Below are positions 9,363-17,653 of a stretch of DNA of 64,000 nucleotides, in pieces. Source of the stretch: Planctomycetota bacterium. Its GTDB lineage: Bacteria > Planctomycetota > UBA1135 > GCA-002686595. Position 1 is the stretch's first letter, and every line of letters begins with the position of its first letter. Position numbers and translations under genes: made by a program. The notes beneath the pieces were generated by a model. That model worked only from the letters and a program-made list of their open reading frames with translations, did not search any database and was not told the DNA's origin. The DNA lies in the NCBI GenBank assembly GCA_020638855.1, contig JACKHT010000013.1:5001-69000 (forward strand), in the 5' to 3' direction.

Positions 9363-9818
9363 CTAGAGATCGTCTCCATCACCGACCAGGACTTCTTCTT
9401 CGTCCTCGATGTCTTCGTCTTCGGTCTCGGAGACTTCCTCAACGTCCGGCTCGTCATCCGCCGGGGGCTCAGGCACGGTGTAATCGGCATCCTCTTCGAG
9501 CGCGGCTTGGGCGATTTCCTCTTCGGGCACCGCGTCGACCGCCAGCACCAAATTGCGCAGCACGGACTCGGAGAGTTCCATGTCACGCCGCAGGGCGGGC
9601 ACGTTGGCGCCGGGCATCTCGAAGTAGGTCAGGTAGTAGGTGGCCCGCAGGTTGCCCTTGATGGGGTAGGCCAAACGACGCTCTTCGTAGCGACGCAGGG
9701 TTTTGATGGAACCTTCGTGCTTGGTCAGCATCTCTGCCACCAAGCTCTTGGCTTTGCGCCAGTCCTCTCGAACCACCTGGTTCGAGACGAGGACCATGGC
9801 TTCGTATGTTTGTGTCAC
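9363..9818 (-). CDS. rpsF: 30S ribosomal protein S6 with acidic tail
   Basis: S6 forms a heterodimer with S18 in the 30S platform. Residues 1-100 fit the family (MTQTYEAMVLVS, RRLAYPIKGNLRATYYLTYFE). The chain then continues for about 50 residues that are almost all Glu and Asp, giving 151 residues instead of the usual 95-130. Acidic S6 tails are known, and in E. coli extra glutamates are added by RimK; here the tail is genome-encoded. The gene begins the S6-S18-L9 run, 50 bases after pth. Confidence 0.95.
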   Translation of the reverse strand: MTQTYEAMVLVSNQVVREDWRKAKSLVAEMLTKHEGSIKTLRRYEERRLAYPIKGNLRATYYLTYFEMPGANVPALRRDMELSESVLRNLVLAVDAVPEEEIAQAALEEDADYTVPEPPADDEPDVEEVSETEDEDIEDEEEVLVGDGDDL

Positions 9819-9868
9819 GATCTATCTCCTTTGCTGTCAGGCGGCTCTAAGGGACCTTTGGACCATCC

Positions 9869-10534
9869 TCAGGATTCCCCGTTCCAGCGGCTGTGGAACC
9901 GCGTCATGCACTTTTCGAAATCTCCATGCTGCAACCAGTCGAGGATGGCCTCGGCTGCCTGCTGCACCGAAATCTCTGCCTCCACCCTTTGGGGGGTAGG
10001 AAACGTTTCCAGCACATGACGCACCGCGTCGGTTCCCGGGCTCCCGATGCCCACCCGCAAGCGGGGAAAGCGATTCGTGCCCAGGTGTTCGATGATGGAG
10101 CGCATCCCGTTGTGGCCGCCGTGTCCCCCATGGGGGCGCAGACGCAGTCGTCCCAAATCCAAATCCAGGTCGTCGTAGACCACCAGGAGTCGGCTCGGGT
10201 CGAAGGTCGGTTCGGGCTCGCCTGCGAGCAAAGGCTCAGCGGCGGACTCGGACAGGGCGAGCAGTTTTTGTGCCAGGGGCCCCACCACCTTGCCGGACCG
10301 ATTCATGAAGGTCATCGGCTTGACGAGCCAGGCATGCCACTTGGACAAGCCCGCCCATTCGAAGGATTTGGGACCGGTGTAACCCGGCAACTTGGATGCG
10401 CTTTGAAAGAGCTGTCCCTCGATCTCTGCGACCCGATCCACGACGTGAAAGCCGAGGTTGTGGCGCGTCCAATCGTATTCCGGACCGGGATTGCCGAGTC
10501 CGACCACCAGTCGGCCGGGAAGAGCATCCGTCAT
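9869..10534 (-). CDS. pth: Peptidyl-tRNA hydrolase
   Basis: Pth frees tRNA from peptidyl-tRNA that has dropped off the ribosome. The N-terminal RLVVGLGNPGPEYDWTRHNL holds the catalytic His (WTRHN). Conserved KPMTFMNRSG and GGHNGMRS complete the active site, with the Asp in VVYDDLDL. The length is 221 residues against about 190 for the family. The surplus is an insertion between residues about 100 and 125 (SAAEPLLAGEPEPTFDPS). Gene order rplY-pth is classical. A hairpin separates it from rplY. Confidence 0.95.
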   Translation of the reverse strand: MTDALPGRLVVGLGNPGPEYDWTRHNLGFHVVDRVAEIEGQLFQSASKLPGYTGPKSFEWAGLSKWHAWLVKPMTFMNRSGKVVGPLAQKLLALSESAAEPLLAGEPEPTFDPSRLLVVYDDLDLDLGRLRLRPHGGHGGHNGMRSIIEHLGTNRFPRLRVGIGSPGTDAVRHVLETFPTPQRVEAEISVQQAAEAILDWLQHGDFEKCMTRFHSRWNGES

Positions 10535-10603
10535 CGGATTCGAAGGGGAGGTCTAGGGGGCTTCACCCCCACCAATGGGGGCAAGGGGGAAGGAGTCTAA
10601 CGG

Positions 10604-10638
10604 GGAATGGCCCGCTGGCAAGGGCCAGGGGCCATTCC
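10604..10638 (-). terminator. Nested hairpin between rplY and pth
   Basis: GGAATGGCCC (10604-10613) pairs with GGGCCATTCC (10629-10638). Inside, CTGGC pairs with GCCAG around an AAGG loop, so a 15-bp stem has a single bulged G. It lies 51 bases past the rplY stop. Only a weak U-run follows, so it may attenuate and not fully end transcription. Confidence 0.55.
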
Positions 10639-10688
10639 GGACGAATTTGGCTGGGAGGTGCCCCCCAAAGGGGCCCTCCACGGCGGGA

Positions 10689-11279
10689 CTAGGCTTCGGG
10701 GGTCGCCTCGGCGCCCTCTTCGGCGGCCGCGGCCACCTCGGCCTTCAGGGCCGAGACGACGGCGATCTCCAGATCGGCGTCTTCGGCCAGGGCCACGCCG
10801 GCGGGCAGGACCAAGTCGGAGGCCTTGATGTGGGCACCGGCGACCATGCCATCCACGCGCACCTCGATCTCGTCGGGGATCTCCGACGGCAAGCAGGTCA
10901 CGGAGATGTGGGTCACGTTGTGGGTCAACACGCCCTCGGCCACCATGCCGACGAAGCTGAGTTCGACTTCGGCCTGGGTCTTGACCCCGCGGGTCACGGC
11001 CTTGAACTCGACGTGGTTGATTTCCGCGCCAAGGGCGTCGTACTGCAGTTCGCGGACGAGGGCGGCTTGCACCTTGCCCCCGATTTCCAGGTCGTACAGG
11101 TGCGCGTGGGCGCGACGCGTGGTCAGGAAGTCCATCAGGTCCAGATGGAAGTTGACGTGTTCGTGGTTGGCGTCCGCTTGCAGCGAGCAGGGCAGGCGGC
11201 CTTCGTTGCGGAGGCGGCGGGCGTCGCGGCTACCGAGCTTGGTACGCAGCTCGGCTTTCAATTTGGCACTGGAACTCAT
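10689..11279 (-). CDS. rplY: 50S ribosomal protein L25/Ctc
   Basis: L25 binds 5S rRNA; the long form is called Ctc or TL5. The start is the ATG at 11279, with AGGAG six bases ahead; a second ATG at 11300 lacks such a site. The 196 residues comprise an N-terminal L25 domain (about 5-95, with RNEGRLPCSLQ) and a C-terminal TL5 beta domain (about 96-185, with VPAEGVL-like VAEGVLTHNVT and SEIPDEIEVRV). The end is Ala/Glu-rich (EEGAEATPEA), as in long L25 proteins. It follows prs by 98 bases. Confidence 0.95.
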   Translation of the reverse strand: MSSSAKLKAELRTKLGSRDARRLRNEGRLPCSLQADANHEHVNFHLDLMDFLTTRRAHAHLYDLEIGGKVQAALVRELQYDALGAEINHVEFKAVTRGVKTQAEVELSFVGMVAEGVLTHNVTHISVTCLPSEIPDEIEVRVDGMVAGAHIKASDLVLPAGVALAEDADLEIAVVSALKAEVAAAAEEGAEATPEA

Positions 11280-11377
11280 AGAGACTCCTGGATGGTTCAT
11301 CGCCCGGTCGGGCGCACAGGGTTGGGCCCCCCGGGGATCGGAGGGCGGAGGAAAGGAAATCCGAGGCGGAGGGCCCC

Positions 11378-12355
11378 CTATTCAAACAGGGAGCTGACCG
11401 ACTCGGAGAGGTGGATGTTACGGATTGCTTGGGCGATCAGGGGCGCCACACTGCAAATTTCCATGTTCGAGGGCAGGTTGGCACGGTCCTGGGGCACCGA
11501 ATCGGTGGCCAGGATGCGGTCCACGGGGGCCGCCGCCAGCCGTTCGATGGCCGGACCGCACAAAACGGCGTGGGTCACGGCGATCACGACCGATTTGGCC
11601 CCGGTCTGGCGCAGGATGGCCGCGGCCTGGGTGATCGACCCGGCGGTCGAGATCATGTCGTCCACCAGCACGCAGTTGCGGCCGGCCACCTCGCCGATGA
11701 CGTGCTCCACGATCGTCTCCGACCCGGACATGCGGCGCTTGTCCACGATGGCTAGGTCCGCGTGCAGCCGCTTGGCGTAGGCCCGGGCCATTTTGGTGCC
11801 CCCCACGTCGGGGGTGACCACCACGGGGCTTTGGATCCCCAGGTTCTGGACGCCCTGCATCAGGACCGGCCGGGCGTAGAGGTGGTCGACGGGCACGTCG
11901 AAGAAGCCCTGGATCTGCGGAGCGTGCATGTCGAGCGTCACGACCCGATCGGCCCCGGCCCCCACCAGGGTGTTGGCCACGACCTTGGCGCTGATCGGCA
12001 CGCGCCCTTCATCTTTGCGGTCCTTGCGCGCGTAGCCGAAGTAGGGCATCACCGCCGTGATGCGTCCGGCGCTCGAACGGCGCAGGGTATCGAGCAGGAG
12101 CAACAGCTCGACCCAGTTGTTGTTGACCGGCGGACAGGTCGGCTGGATCACGAACACATCGCGACCGCGGATGTCCTCGTTGACCTTGATGTTGCACTCC
12201 CCGTCGGGAAACACATCGGTGGCCGCATCGGCAAGGTGCTTGTCGAGATGGATGGCGATGTCCCGTGCCAGCTGCGGATGGGCCGAGCCGGAGATTAGGG
12301 TCAGTTCCTTGAGACGTTCCACGGGCTTTGAAGATGGGAAGAGGGGAAGATTCAA
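11378..12355 (-). CDS. prs: Ribose-phosphate pyrophosphokinase
   Basis: Prs makes phosphoribosyl pyrophosphate from ribose-5-phosphate and ATP for nucleotide, His and Trp synthesis. Family blocks are all present: SGSAHPQLARDIA (N-terminal loop), FPDGECNIKVNEDIRG, PYFGYARKDRK, TLDMHAPQIQGFF and the PRPP-binding VLVDDMISTAGS. No ATG is available. A TTG at 12355 overlaps the glmU stop (TTGA), and a GTG at 12322 is the other option; the latter leaves seven residues before the first strand, closer to homologues. Neither has a clear ribosome site, so translational coupling to glmU is likely. glmU-prs-rplY-pth is a common bacterial string. Confidence 0.94.
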   Translation of the reverse strand: MNLPLFPSSKPVERLKELTLISGSAHPQLARDIAIHLDKHLADAATDVFPDGECNIKVNEDIRGRDVFVIQPTCPPVNNNWVELLLLLDTLRRSSAGRITAVMPYFGYARKDRKDEGRVPISAKVVANTLVGAGADRVVTLDMHAPQIQGFFDVPVDHLYARPVLMQGVQNLGIQSPVVVTPDVGGTKMARAYAKRLHADLAIVDKRRMSGSETIVEHVIGEVAGRNCVLVDDMISTAGSITQAAAILRQTGAKSVVIAVTHAVLCGPAIERLAAAPVDRILATDSVPQDRANLPSNMEICSVAPLIAQAIRNIHLSESVSSLFE

Positions 12356-13638
12356 GACTTGGAGCGATGACGCTTGGCGGGCATGCCCACCCAGGTCTCA
12401 CCGGGTTCGATTTGTGCCGAGCGGGTGATGACCGCACCCGCTCCGGTCGTGGTGTGGTCGGGGAGTCGGTTGGGAGCGACGATGATCGATCCGCTCCCGA
12501 TCGAAACGTGGTCGCCCACGTGGGTCTTGTGCTTCTTCTTGCCGTCGTAGTTGGCGAAGATCGTGCCCGCTCCCACGTTGGTGCGCTTGCCAATCACGGC
12601 ATCGCCCAGGTAGGACAGGTGTTTGGCCTTTGATCCGGCCCCTAGGATCGAATTCTTGCACTCGGTGAAGTTGCCCACCTGGGCCCCATCGTGCAGCTCG
12701 GTTCCAGGCCGCAATTGGGTGAAAGGACCGACTTCGCAGCCTTCGCCGATCTGCACGCCGCGGTGGATCATCACGCACGGCAGGATCACGGTGCCCTCGC
12801 CGATCAAGACGCCATAATCCACGTAGGCCGTGGCCGGATCGATCACCGAAACCCCCGCCGCCATGTGGCGCTCGAGGATTCGGTATTGGACTTCTTGGCG
12901 CACCCCGGCCAACTGGGCCAAGTCGTTGACCCCGAGCCCTTCGAGCGGGTCGACCAACGTCACGGTCACCACGGGGTGGGCGTCGCCAACCGAAAGCGAC
13001 ACCATGTCGGTCAGGTAGTACTCGCCCTGGGCGTTGTTGGGCTTGAGGCGCGCCAGGTTCTTGAGCAGCAGCGCCCCATCGAAGGCGTAGACCCCGGTGT
13101 TGATCTCCTCGATTTCGAGCTGTTCGGCATCGGCATCGGCGTGCTCGACGATGGCCTGCAGCGCGCCTTCGGCGTTGCGCACGATGCGCCCATAGCCATC
13201 GGGTTGGTCCAATTCGGCGGTCATCACCACCATGGCGCGTTTGCCCGCTTCGCGTTGGGCCACCACCAAGTCCTCCAGGCTTTCACCGCGGATCAGCGGC
13301 ATGTCGCCGTACAGCACCAGGACGATGCCCGGGTCGGGGCCCAAGAGCGGCGCGGCCACCTGCATGGCGTGGCCGGTCCCCTTCTGTTCCTTCTGGACGA
13401 CCACCTTCAGTTGCGGGAGCCCCAAGTCCAAGGCTTCCTTTTCGGCCTCGGCCTGCACCTGTTCGCCGCCGTGCCCCACCACCAGAACGACCTGATCGGG
13501 TTCGACCCAGGCGGCCGCCTCGAGCACCCAGCCGAGCATCGAACGCCCGCACAACGGGTGCAGGACCTTGGGCAGCGCGCTCTTCATGCGCGTACCTTTG
13601 CCCGCGGCGAGGATGACGAGGGAGACTCCGGAGGCCAT
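12352..13638 (-). CDS. glmU: Bifunctional GlmU (GlcN-1-P acetyltransferase / GlcNAc-1-P uridyltransferase)
   Basis: GlmU makes UDP-GlcNAc, precursor of peptidoglycan and lipid A. The N-terminal uridyltransferase starts with the nucleotide-binding LVILAAGKGTRMKSALPK (about 7-24) and has YGDMPLI at about 109. The C-terminal left-handed beta-helix acetyltransferase (about 245-428) contains FTECKNSILGAGSKAKHLSYLGDA, where the His is the acetyl-transfer base. The length is 428 residues against about 456 in E. coli, with a shorter C-terminal tail. It is the first gene of the long minus-strand run, behind a recognisable promoter. Confidence 0.95.
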   Translation of the reverse strand: MASGVSLVILAAGKGTRMKSALPKVLHPLCGRSMLGWVLEAAAWVEPDQVVLVVGHGGEQVQAEAEKEALDLGLPQLKVVVQKEQKGTGHAMQVAAPLLGPDPGIVLVLYGDMPLIRGESLEDLVVAQREAGKRAMVVMTAELDQPDGYGRIVRNAEGALQAIVEHADADAEQLEIEEINTGVYAFDGALLLKNLARLKPNNAQGEYYLTDMVSLSVGDAHPVVTVTLVDPLEGLGVNDLAQLAGVRQEVQYRILERHMAAGVSVIDPATAYVDYGVLIGEGTVILPCVMIHRGVQIGEGCEVGPFTQLRPGTELHDGAQVGNFTECKNSILGAGSKAKHLSYLGDAVIGKRTNVGAGTIFANYDGKKKHKTHVGDHVSIGSGSIIVAPNRLPDHTTTGAGAVITRSAQIEPGETWVGMPAKRHRSKS

Positions 13639-13736
13639 GGGAACAGGGAGGGCGGGCTTCGGAAGGGCCGAAGCTGGAGAGGGGGCAGGCGGATCCAGGG
13701 GTCCAAGCCATCGGGCGCGACCCTCGGGGGCGGAGG

Positions 13737-13766
13737 ATGGTACGTTTCGGCGCGCGAGCTTGTCAA
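13737..13766 (-). promoter_or_regulatory. Sigma-70-type promoter for the glmU run
   Basis: Read on the minus strand, a perfect -35 TTGACA (13766-13761) is followed after 18 bases by TACCAT (13742-13737), four of six matches to the -10 consensus. Transcription would start about 90 bases ahead of the glmU ATG at 13638. The AT-rich pocket stands out in very GC-rich DNA. Inference from sequence only. Confidence 0.55.
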
Positions 13767-13838
13767 TTAACGTGGCCGTTCCCCGGGGGATTCCCCGGGG
13801 CCTGGATCCGAGAGCCCCCTGGCCCGTATCCTGGCGGC

Positions 13839-14657
13839 GTGTCCACCCCCGTTCGCTACCGAATGTCGCTCATGGCGGGCTGGCTGGCGGACCGCTGGCT
13901 GCCCACGTTCCTACGCGCCCCCATCTTCAAGGCCTACTGCTGGGCCACGGGGGCGGATTGGCGCGAAGCGCGCGGTCCCTTGCACATCTATCCGAGCCTG
14001 GGCCGCTTCTTCGTACGCGAATTGCGCGAAGGCCTGCGCCCCATCGATTCCGACCCCAGCGCGCTGGTGAGCCCGGTCGACGGCACCATCCAGGATCTCT
14101 CCCCCATCGAGGCGGGCACCATCCTGCAGGCCAAAGGGCACCGCTACTCGGTTTCGGACCTGTTGGCAGGGGTCGGCGAAGCGAGCGAGTTGGAGGGTGG
14201 CCAGGCCTGGACCATCTACCTCGGCCCCAAGGACTACCATCGCATCCACAGCCCCTGCGCGGGCACCTTAGTGCGGGCTCGTTGGGTGGCCGGCACGCGC
14301 TACTCGGTCCAACCGCGGGTGCTGGCGCGCCGCATGGTGCTGCCCATCAACGAACGCTGCCCCCTGCGCATCGAGACCGAGCACGGCCCGATCTACTTGG
14401 TGCTGGTAGGCGCGCTGATCGTCGGCCGGATCAAGGTGGTCGGACTGCCCTCCCAGGGCGACCAAAAGCCCAACCCCGGCATGCCGCTACAACGCGGCGG
14501 CGAGCTGGCCCGCTTCGAAATGGGTTCGACGATCGTGCTGCTGGTGCCCAAGGGCAGCGCCCAACCCACCCCCAACCTCGCCCCCGGACAAACCGTGCGC
14601 TTGGGCAGCCGGATCGGAACTTGGTCGAATGCAGCAACCCCCGGGACCCAGCCGTGA
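13839..14657 (+). CDS. psd: Phosphatidylserine decarboxylase proenzyme
   Basis: Psd converts phosphatidylserine to phosphatidylethanolamine at the inner membrane. Family blocks are FFVRELREGLRPIDSDP, SPVDGTIQDLS, the active-site His in YLGPKDYHRIHSP, and the self-cleavage site FEMGST near residue 228, where the Ser becomes the pyruvoyl group. The GTG at 13839 gives 272 residues; the ATG at 13863 (MSLMAGWLADRW) is equally possible and fits the family N-terminus. Reading further upstream gives Pro/Gly-rich residues unlike the family. Its TGA overlaps the next GTG by four bases. It is transcribed away from glmU. Confidence 0.92.
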   Translation: MSTPVRYRMSLMAGWLADRWLPTFLRAPIFKAYCWATGADWREARGPLHIYPSLGRFFVRELREGLRPIDSDPSALVSPVDGTIQDLSPIEAGTILQAKGHRYSVSDLLAGVGEASELEGGQAWTIYLGPKDYHRIHSPCAGTLVRARWVAGTRYSVQPRVLARRMVLPINERCPLRIETEHGPIYLVLVGALIVGRIKVVGLPSQGDQKPNPGMPLQRGGELARFEMGSTIVLLVPKGSAQPTPNLAPGQTVRLGSRIGTWSNAATPGTQP

Positions 14658-15271
14658 GCCCCACCCTTGCCCCCAAGGACGAGCGCCTGATTGCCATGGT
14701 CTCGGCGGTCACCCGCGGCGATTGGCCCGCCTTGCAACAATTGCGCAAGGCAGCCCCAGCCGGGGAGCCCGACCTGGAATGGCGCGAAGCCCTGCTGCAA
14801 AGCCACCTGTTTCTGGGCTTCCCGCGCGTCGTCGAAGCCTTCGAGCAACTGGCAGCGGTCGGCGGGCTGGGTTTCCACGGCCAGGACCCCGCCGAATGCG
14901 ACTCCTGCAGCGCGTGGCAAGACCGCGGTAGCGAACTGTTCGACACGATCTACGGCGACCTTGCCCAACCGGTGCGCCGCCGCCTGCACCAGCACCACCC
15001 CGACTTCGCCAGCTGGATCGGGCAGCACGCCTACGCCCGAGTGCTCTCGCGCCCCGGCCTCGCTCCCCATCGCCGCGAACTCTTGGCCCTCGTGTGCCTC
15101 CTGCACGGCAGCCTCGATCGCCAACTCGCTAGCCACGCCCGCGGCGCCATCCGCCTAGGCGCCACCCCGGACCAAGTCGCTCAAGTGGTCGCGAGCCAAG
15201 CGCCCTACCTAGCCCCCGAGGTCTTCGAACGGCTCCAGGCCGTCGCCCAGCGCTTTGCTGGCGAGGTCTAG
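14654..15271 (+). CDS. Carboxymuconolactone decarboxylase/AhpD-like protein
   Basis: The 205-residue product begins at a GTG that overlaps the psd stop (GTGA). The C-terminal half (about 110-200) fits the CMD fold: DFASWIGQHAYARVLSRPG, RRELLALVCLLHG, then the helical ARGAIRLGATPDQVAQVV. The AhpD CxxC redox pair is missing, so a peroxidase role is unlikely. The N-terminal 100 residues look all-helical and are not recognised; they include a CDSC element at about 81-84. Substrate is unknown. Coupling to psd suggests joint expression and no obvious pathway link. Confidence 0.75.
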   Translation: MSPTLAPKDERLIAMVSAVTRGDWPALQQLRKAAPAGEPDLEWREALLQSHLFLGFPRVVEAFEQLAAVGGLGFHGQDPAECDSCSAWQDRGSELFDTIYGDLAQPVRRRLHQHHPDFASWIGQHAYARVLSRPGLAPHRRELLALVCLLHGSLDRQLASHARGAIRLGATPDQVAQVVASQAPYLAPEVFERLQAVAQRFAGEV

Positions 15272-15288
15272 CTCAGCACCCGGGCCAA

Positions 15289-17091
15289 CTACGGCTCAAG
15301 CACAACTTCCACCGCGTTGCTGGTGTTCGTCAGGTTGCCATAGCTGCGATGGATCAATTGGAAAGACCAGCTGGTTCCGGGCAACATGTGCGCGAGGGCA
15401 AACGCAGATTGCAAATCGACTTGGTGGTACAGCTCGCCGTGGAATGGCACGGGATTTGGTGTGATGGCGCGTTGAGCACCCAGTGGACCTCCGATGCAAA
15501 GGTCCCCTCCCGTCAGCATCGGGATCGGCCCTGTCGCTTGTCCAACCAAGAACATCCCCCACGAGCCCGGCGGCAGATGATGACCGTGCAACAAGAGGTT
15601 GTTTTTGGCGACCGAGAGGCTACCGGTGACCGTCAACCCGCTCGGGGAGCCCGTCAGGTTCGGGGTCTCTGGGTCGCAGAGGTGGCTGCCCAGCTCCAGG
15701 TCATACAGGAACACGGCCCCCCAGTAGAAAGTGTCGCTGCCCTGGGGTCCTGGTGTCAGATACCCAGGACAAGTGATCAAAAGCCGCCCGTTCTCCCAAT
15801 CGGCGGAGACACTGTCCCCAAACAAGTTGAAGCGCTGGGGCCGTCCCGGAACCAACGCGTACTCGTTGGCAAAGTCCCGCACCAAGGTCCAACCGTTGCC
15901 CGTATCGCGGTAATAGAGGAACGCCCGCCCCGGTCGATTGTACGGTGGATCCGCGGTATAGCCCGGATCAGCAGATCTGGCCCCCACCAACATCCAATCG
16001 CCTTGCATGACGATGTCCCAGCCAAACTCTGGACTGTCGCTAGGATTCAAACCGGGCCCCTGCACAATCAGGGTCTGCTCAAGAACCCAGTTGCCCGGTG
16101 TAGACTCTCGATACACGCGAATGAAATCGGTGGGACTGGACGAAAGTGCATCTTCGCGCAGGGATCCAATCGCAATCCGATCCCCATCCATGGCAAGGCT
16201 ATGCCCCCACCACTGCTCACCACTCCAGAAATCCGGGTACTGGGGAACTTGAAACTCGGCGCCTACCGACCACCCGGAAGCCCCACGCTCGTAAAGCCGG
16301 ACCGTCGCTTGGTCCGATTCCGTGCTCACCAGAATGCGGTCGCCGGCCACATATACCCTGCGCCCAAACTGCACCTCATAGCCACCCGACTGCGCTAGGC
16401 TGGGAGGTGCTAGCAGCGCATCGAAGGCAAAGGTATCGTTGGCTTGCCGCTCGTAAACATACGCCAATCCGTATCGGTCATTGCCTGCGGGCCATTGCCC
16501 CATGGCGCCAACGACAAGCCGATGACCGTCGAAAGAAAGAGCGCTCGCGTAGTGGGAGGATACCCAGTTCGGCGAAGCCAAGGGGCTGACCGGGAAGTCG
16601 ATAGGCCGCAAAGCCTGTTTGTAGGTCCACTGAACTCCGTCAAAAGCATAGACGTAGACGCGGCCATTGCCGCCAAGGATTCGTCCATGGTCCGAGTAGG
16701 TGGCAGCAGATACGCAAACCATTTGGTCCTTCACGACGAATCGCGCACCAAACGAATCCAATGAGCCCCAATAGGAGTACTCGGGATCAGGAGAACGAAT
16801 GTCCTGGAAGTAGGCCCACCCATCATCACTCCGTCGAAATACTTTGAGAATGAAGCCGCTGGTCTGGGGTTCGCCCTCCCAAGTCACCACCGTCGAGAGG
16901 AACAACCAGTCGCCATCGATCGCCCTAGTGGAACTCTGATTCTGACCCACTGCCGAAAAGACCCCCGGCTCAGCAGGCAGTTCCAGGAAAGCAAGTGTTT
17001 CCGTCACCGCCGTCTGCCCCCGAGCCGCCAACGTCAAACACCCAAGGGCAGCCACGAGCAGTCCAAAGGTCCGAAATGCGTGATTCTTCAT
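15289..17091 (-). CDS. Secreted FG-GAP-like repeat protein with divergent shared C-terminal domain
   Basis: The 600-residue precursor has a signal peptide (MKNHAFRTFGLLVAALG to ARGQ, about 1-26). Residues 30-465 hold about seven repeats of the type DG(D/H)RLVVGA / GDWMLVGARS followed by GxAxVY, which resemble integrin-alpha/FG-GAP propeller blades. From about 470 comes a divergent copy of the C-terminal domain seen in three other proteins here: LCDPETPNLTGSPSG, KNNLLLHGHHLPPGSWGMFLVG, LCIGGPLG, TSNAVEVVLEP. The QTWYFQCWYRD core is replaced by TSWSFQLIHRS. Base composition is visibly less GC-rich and codon use is more mixed than in the neighbours, suggesting later acquisition. Probably cell-surface or exported; role unknown. 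Confidence 0.8.
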   Translation of the reverse strand: MKNHAFRTFGLLVAALGCLTLAARGQTAVTETLAFLELPAEPGVFSAVGQNQSSTRAIDGDWLFLSTVVTWEGEPQTSGFILKVFRRSDDGWAYFQDIRSPDPEYSYWGSLDSFGARFVVKDQMVCVSAATYSDHGRILGGNGRVYVYAFDGVQWTYKQALRPIDFPVSPLASPNWVSSHYASALSFDGHRLVVGAMGQWPAGNDRYGLAYVYERQANDTFAFDALLAPPSLAQSGGYEVQFGRRVYVAGDRILVSTESDQATVRLYERGASGWSVGAEFQVPQYPDFWSGEQWWGHSLAMDGDRIAIGSLREDALSSSPTDFIRVYRESTPGNWVLEQTLIVQGPGLNPSDSPEFGWDIVMQGDWMLVGARSADPGYTADPPYNRPGRAFLYYRDTGNGWTLVRDFANEYALVPGRPQRFNLFGDSVSADWENGRLLITCPGYLTPGPQGSDTFYWGAVFLYDLELGSHLCDPETPNLTGSPSGLTVTGSLSVAKNNLLLHGHHLPPGSWGMFLVGQATGPIPMLTGGDLCIGGPLGAQRAITPNPVPFHGELYHQVDLQSAFALAHMLPGTSWSFQLIHRSYGNLTNTSNAVEVVLEP

Positions 17092-17141
17092 GATGCTTCG
17101 CTTGCTAGACTCACCAAACAGATTGCTCGTTTGATACTACG

Positions 17142-17158
17142 CTCGATCTCTGATCGAG
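17142..17158. repeat. 7-bp inverted repeat upstream of the 15289-17091 gene
   Basis: CTCGATC, TCT, GATCGAG forms a perfect short palindrome between the sigma-factor remnant and the start of the secreted protein gene. It could be an operator or a weak hairpin; function unknown. Confidence 0.4.
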
Positions 17159-17167
17159 GAAGCGTTT

Positions 17168-17491
17168 TCAATGCCAGAGAGCCCCCGACCACCCCAGTCT
17201 GAAGTGGACCAGGATCTGGCGCATGGCGCGCGCGGCGAGTCGAAAAAAGTGCTGGCGACTCTGCACATCGGCCAAACCCGAATGACCCAACAGTTTGAGG
17301 AACGCCTCGTTGACCAAGGCCGTGGGCTGCAGGGTGTGCCCTTCGCGTTGCAGCCGGGCGTAGCCGCCCGCGATCGCGCGCAACTCGCGCACCAGCATGG
17401 CCAAGACCGGCTCCTCACCAACTTTGCCCCCGGCCGCCAGTTGGCGGATGGCCAGGGTCAACTCGGGGTGGGCATCCTGTGGCGACTCCAT
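17168..17491 (-). pseudogene. ECF sigma factor fragment (region 2 only)
   Basis: The 107-residue frame matches the N-terminal half of the Planctomycete-type ECF sigma factors: MLVRELRAIAGGYARLQREGH, TLQPTALVNEAFLKLLG, QHFFRLAARAMRQILV. Full members are about 190 residues and carry on with a basic linker and a region 4 helix-turn-helix that reads the -35 element. Here the frame leaves the family right after RQILV, adds RLGWSGALWH, and stops. No region 4 is found in any frame before the next gene starts at 17091. It is therefore probably a truncated remnant whose 3' half was lost when the lower-GC segment arrived. A functional anti-sigma-like fragment cannot be excluded. Confidence 0.7.
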
Positions 17492-17653
17492 GGGCTAGGG
17501 GTGCTAGCAAACGGCCCCGAACGGGGCCGGAGTTCCGCCAAGCGCCGGCGAAGGCCCATGCAAAGAAGCTACGGGGCACCCCACAGGAGCGGGGGTCGCA
17601 AGATCGCAAGTCCTAGGGCGATGCGTTCGCCCGGGAAACCAATGTCCCCGAGC

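Noticed and set aside
13781..13800. Two CCCCGGGG octamers as a regulatory palindrome ahead of psd
   Set aside because: Short GC palindromes are common in this composition, and no promoter element accompanies them.
13568..14653. A long in-frame extension upstream of the CMD-like gene
   Set aside because: It crosses psd in another frame and reads Arg/Pro/Gly-rich noise; the GTG at 14654 overlapping the psd stop is the natural start.
17168..17170. UGA ending the sigma-factor fragment as another selenocysteine codon
   Set aside because: The residues before the UGA have already left the family pattern, no conserved Cys is expected there, and no region 4 follows in that frame.
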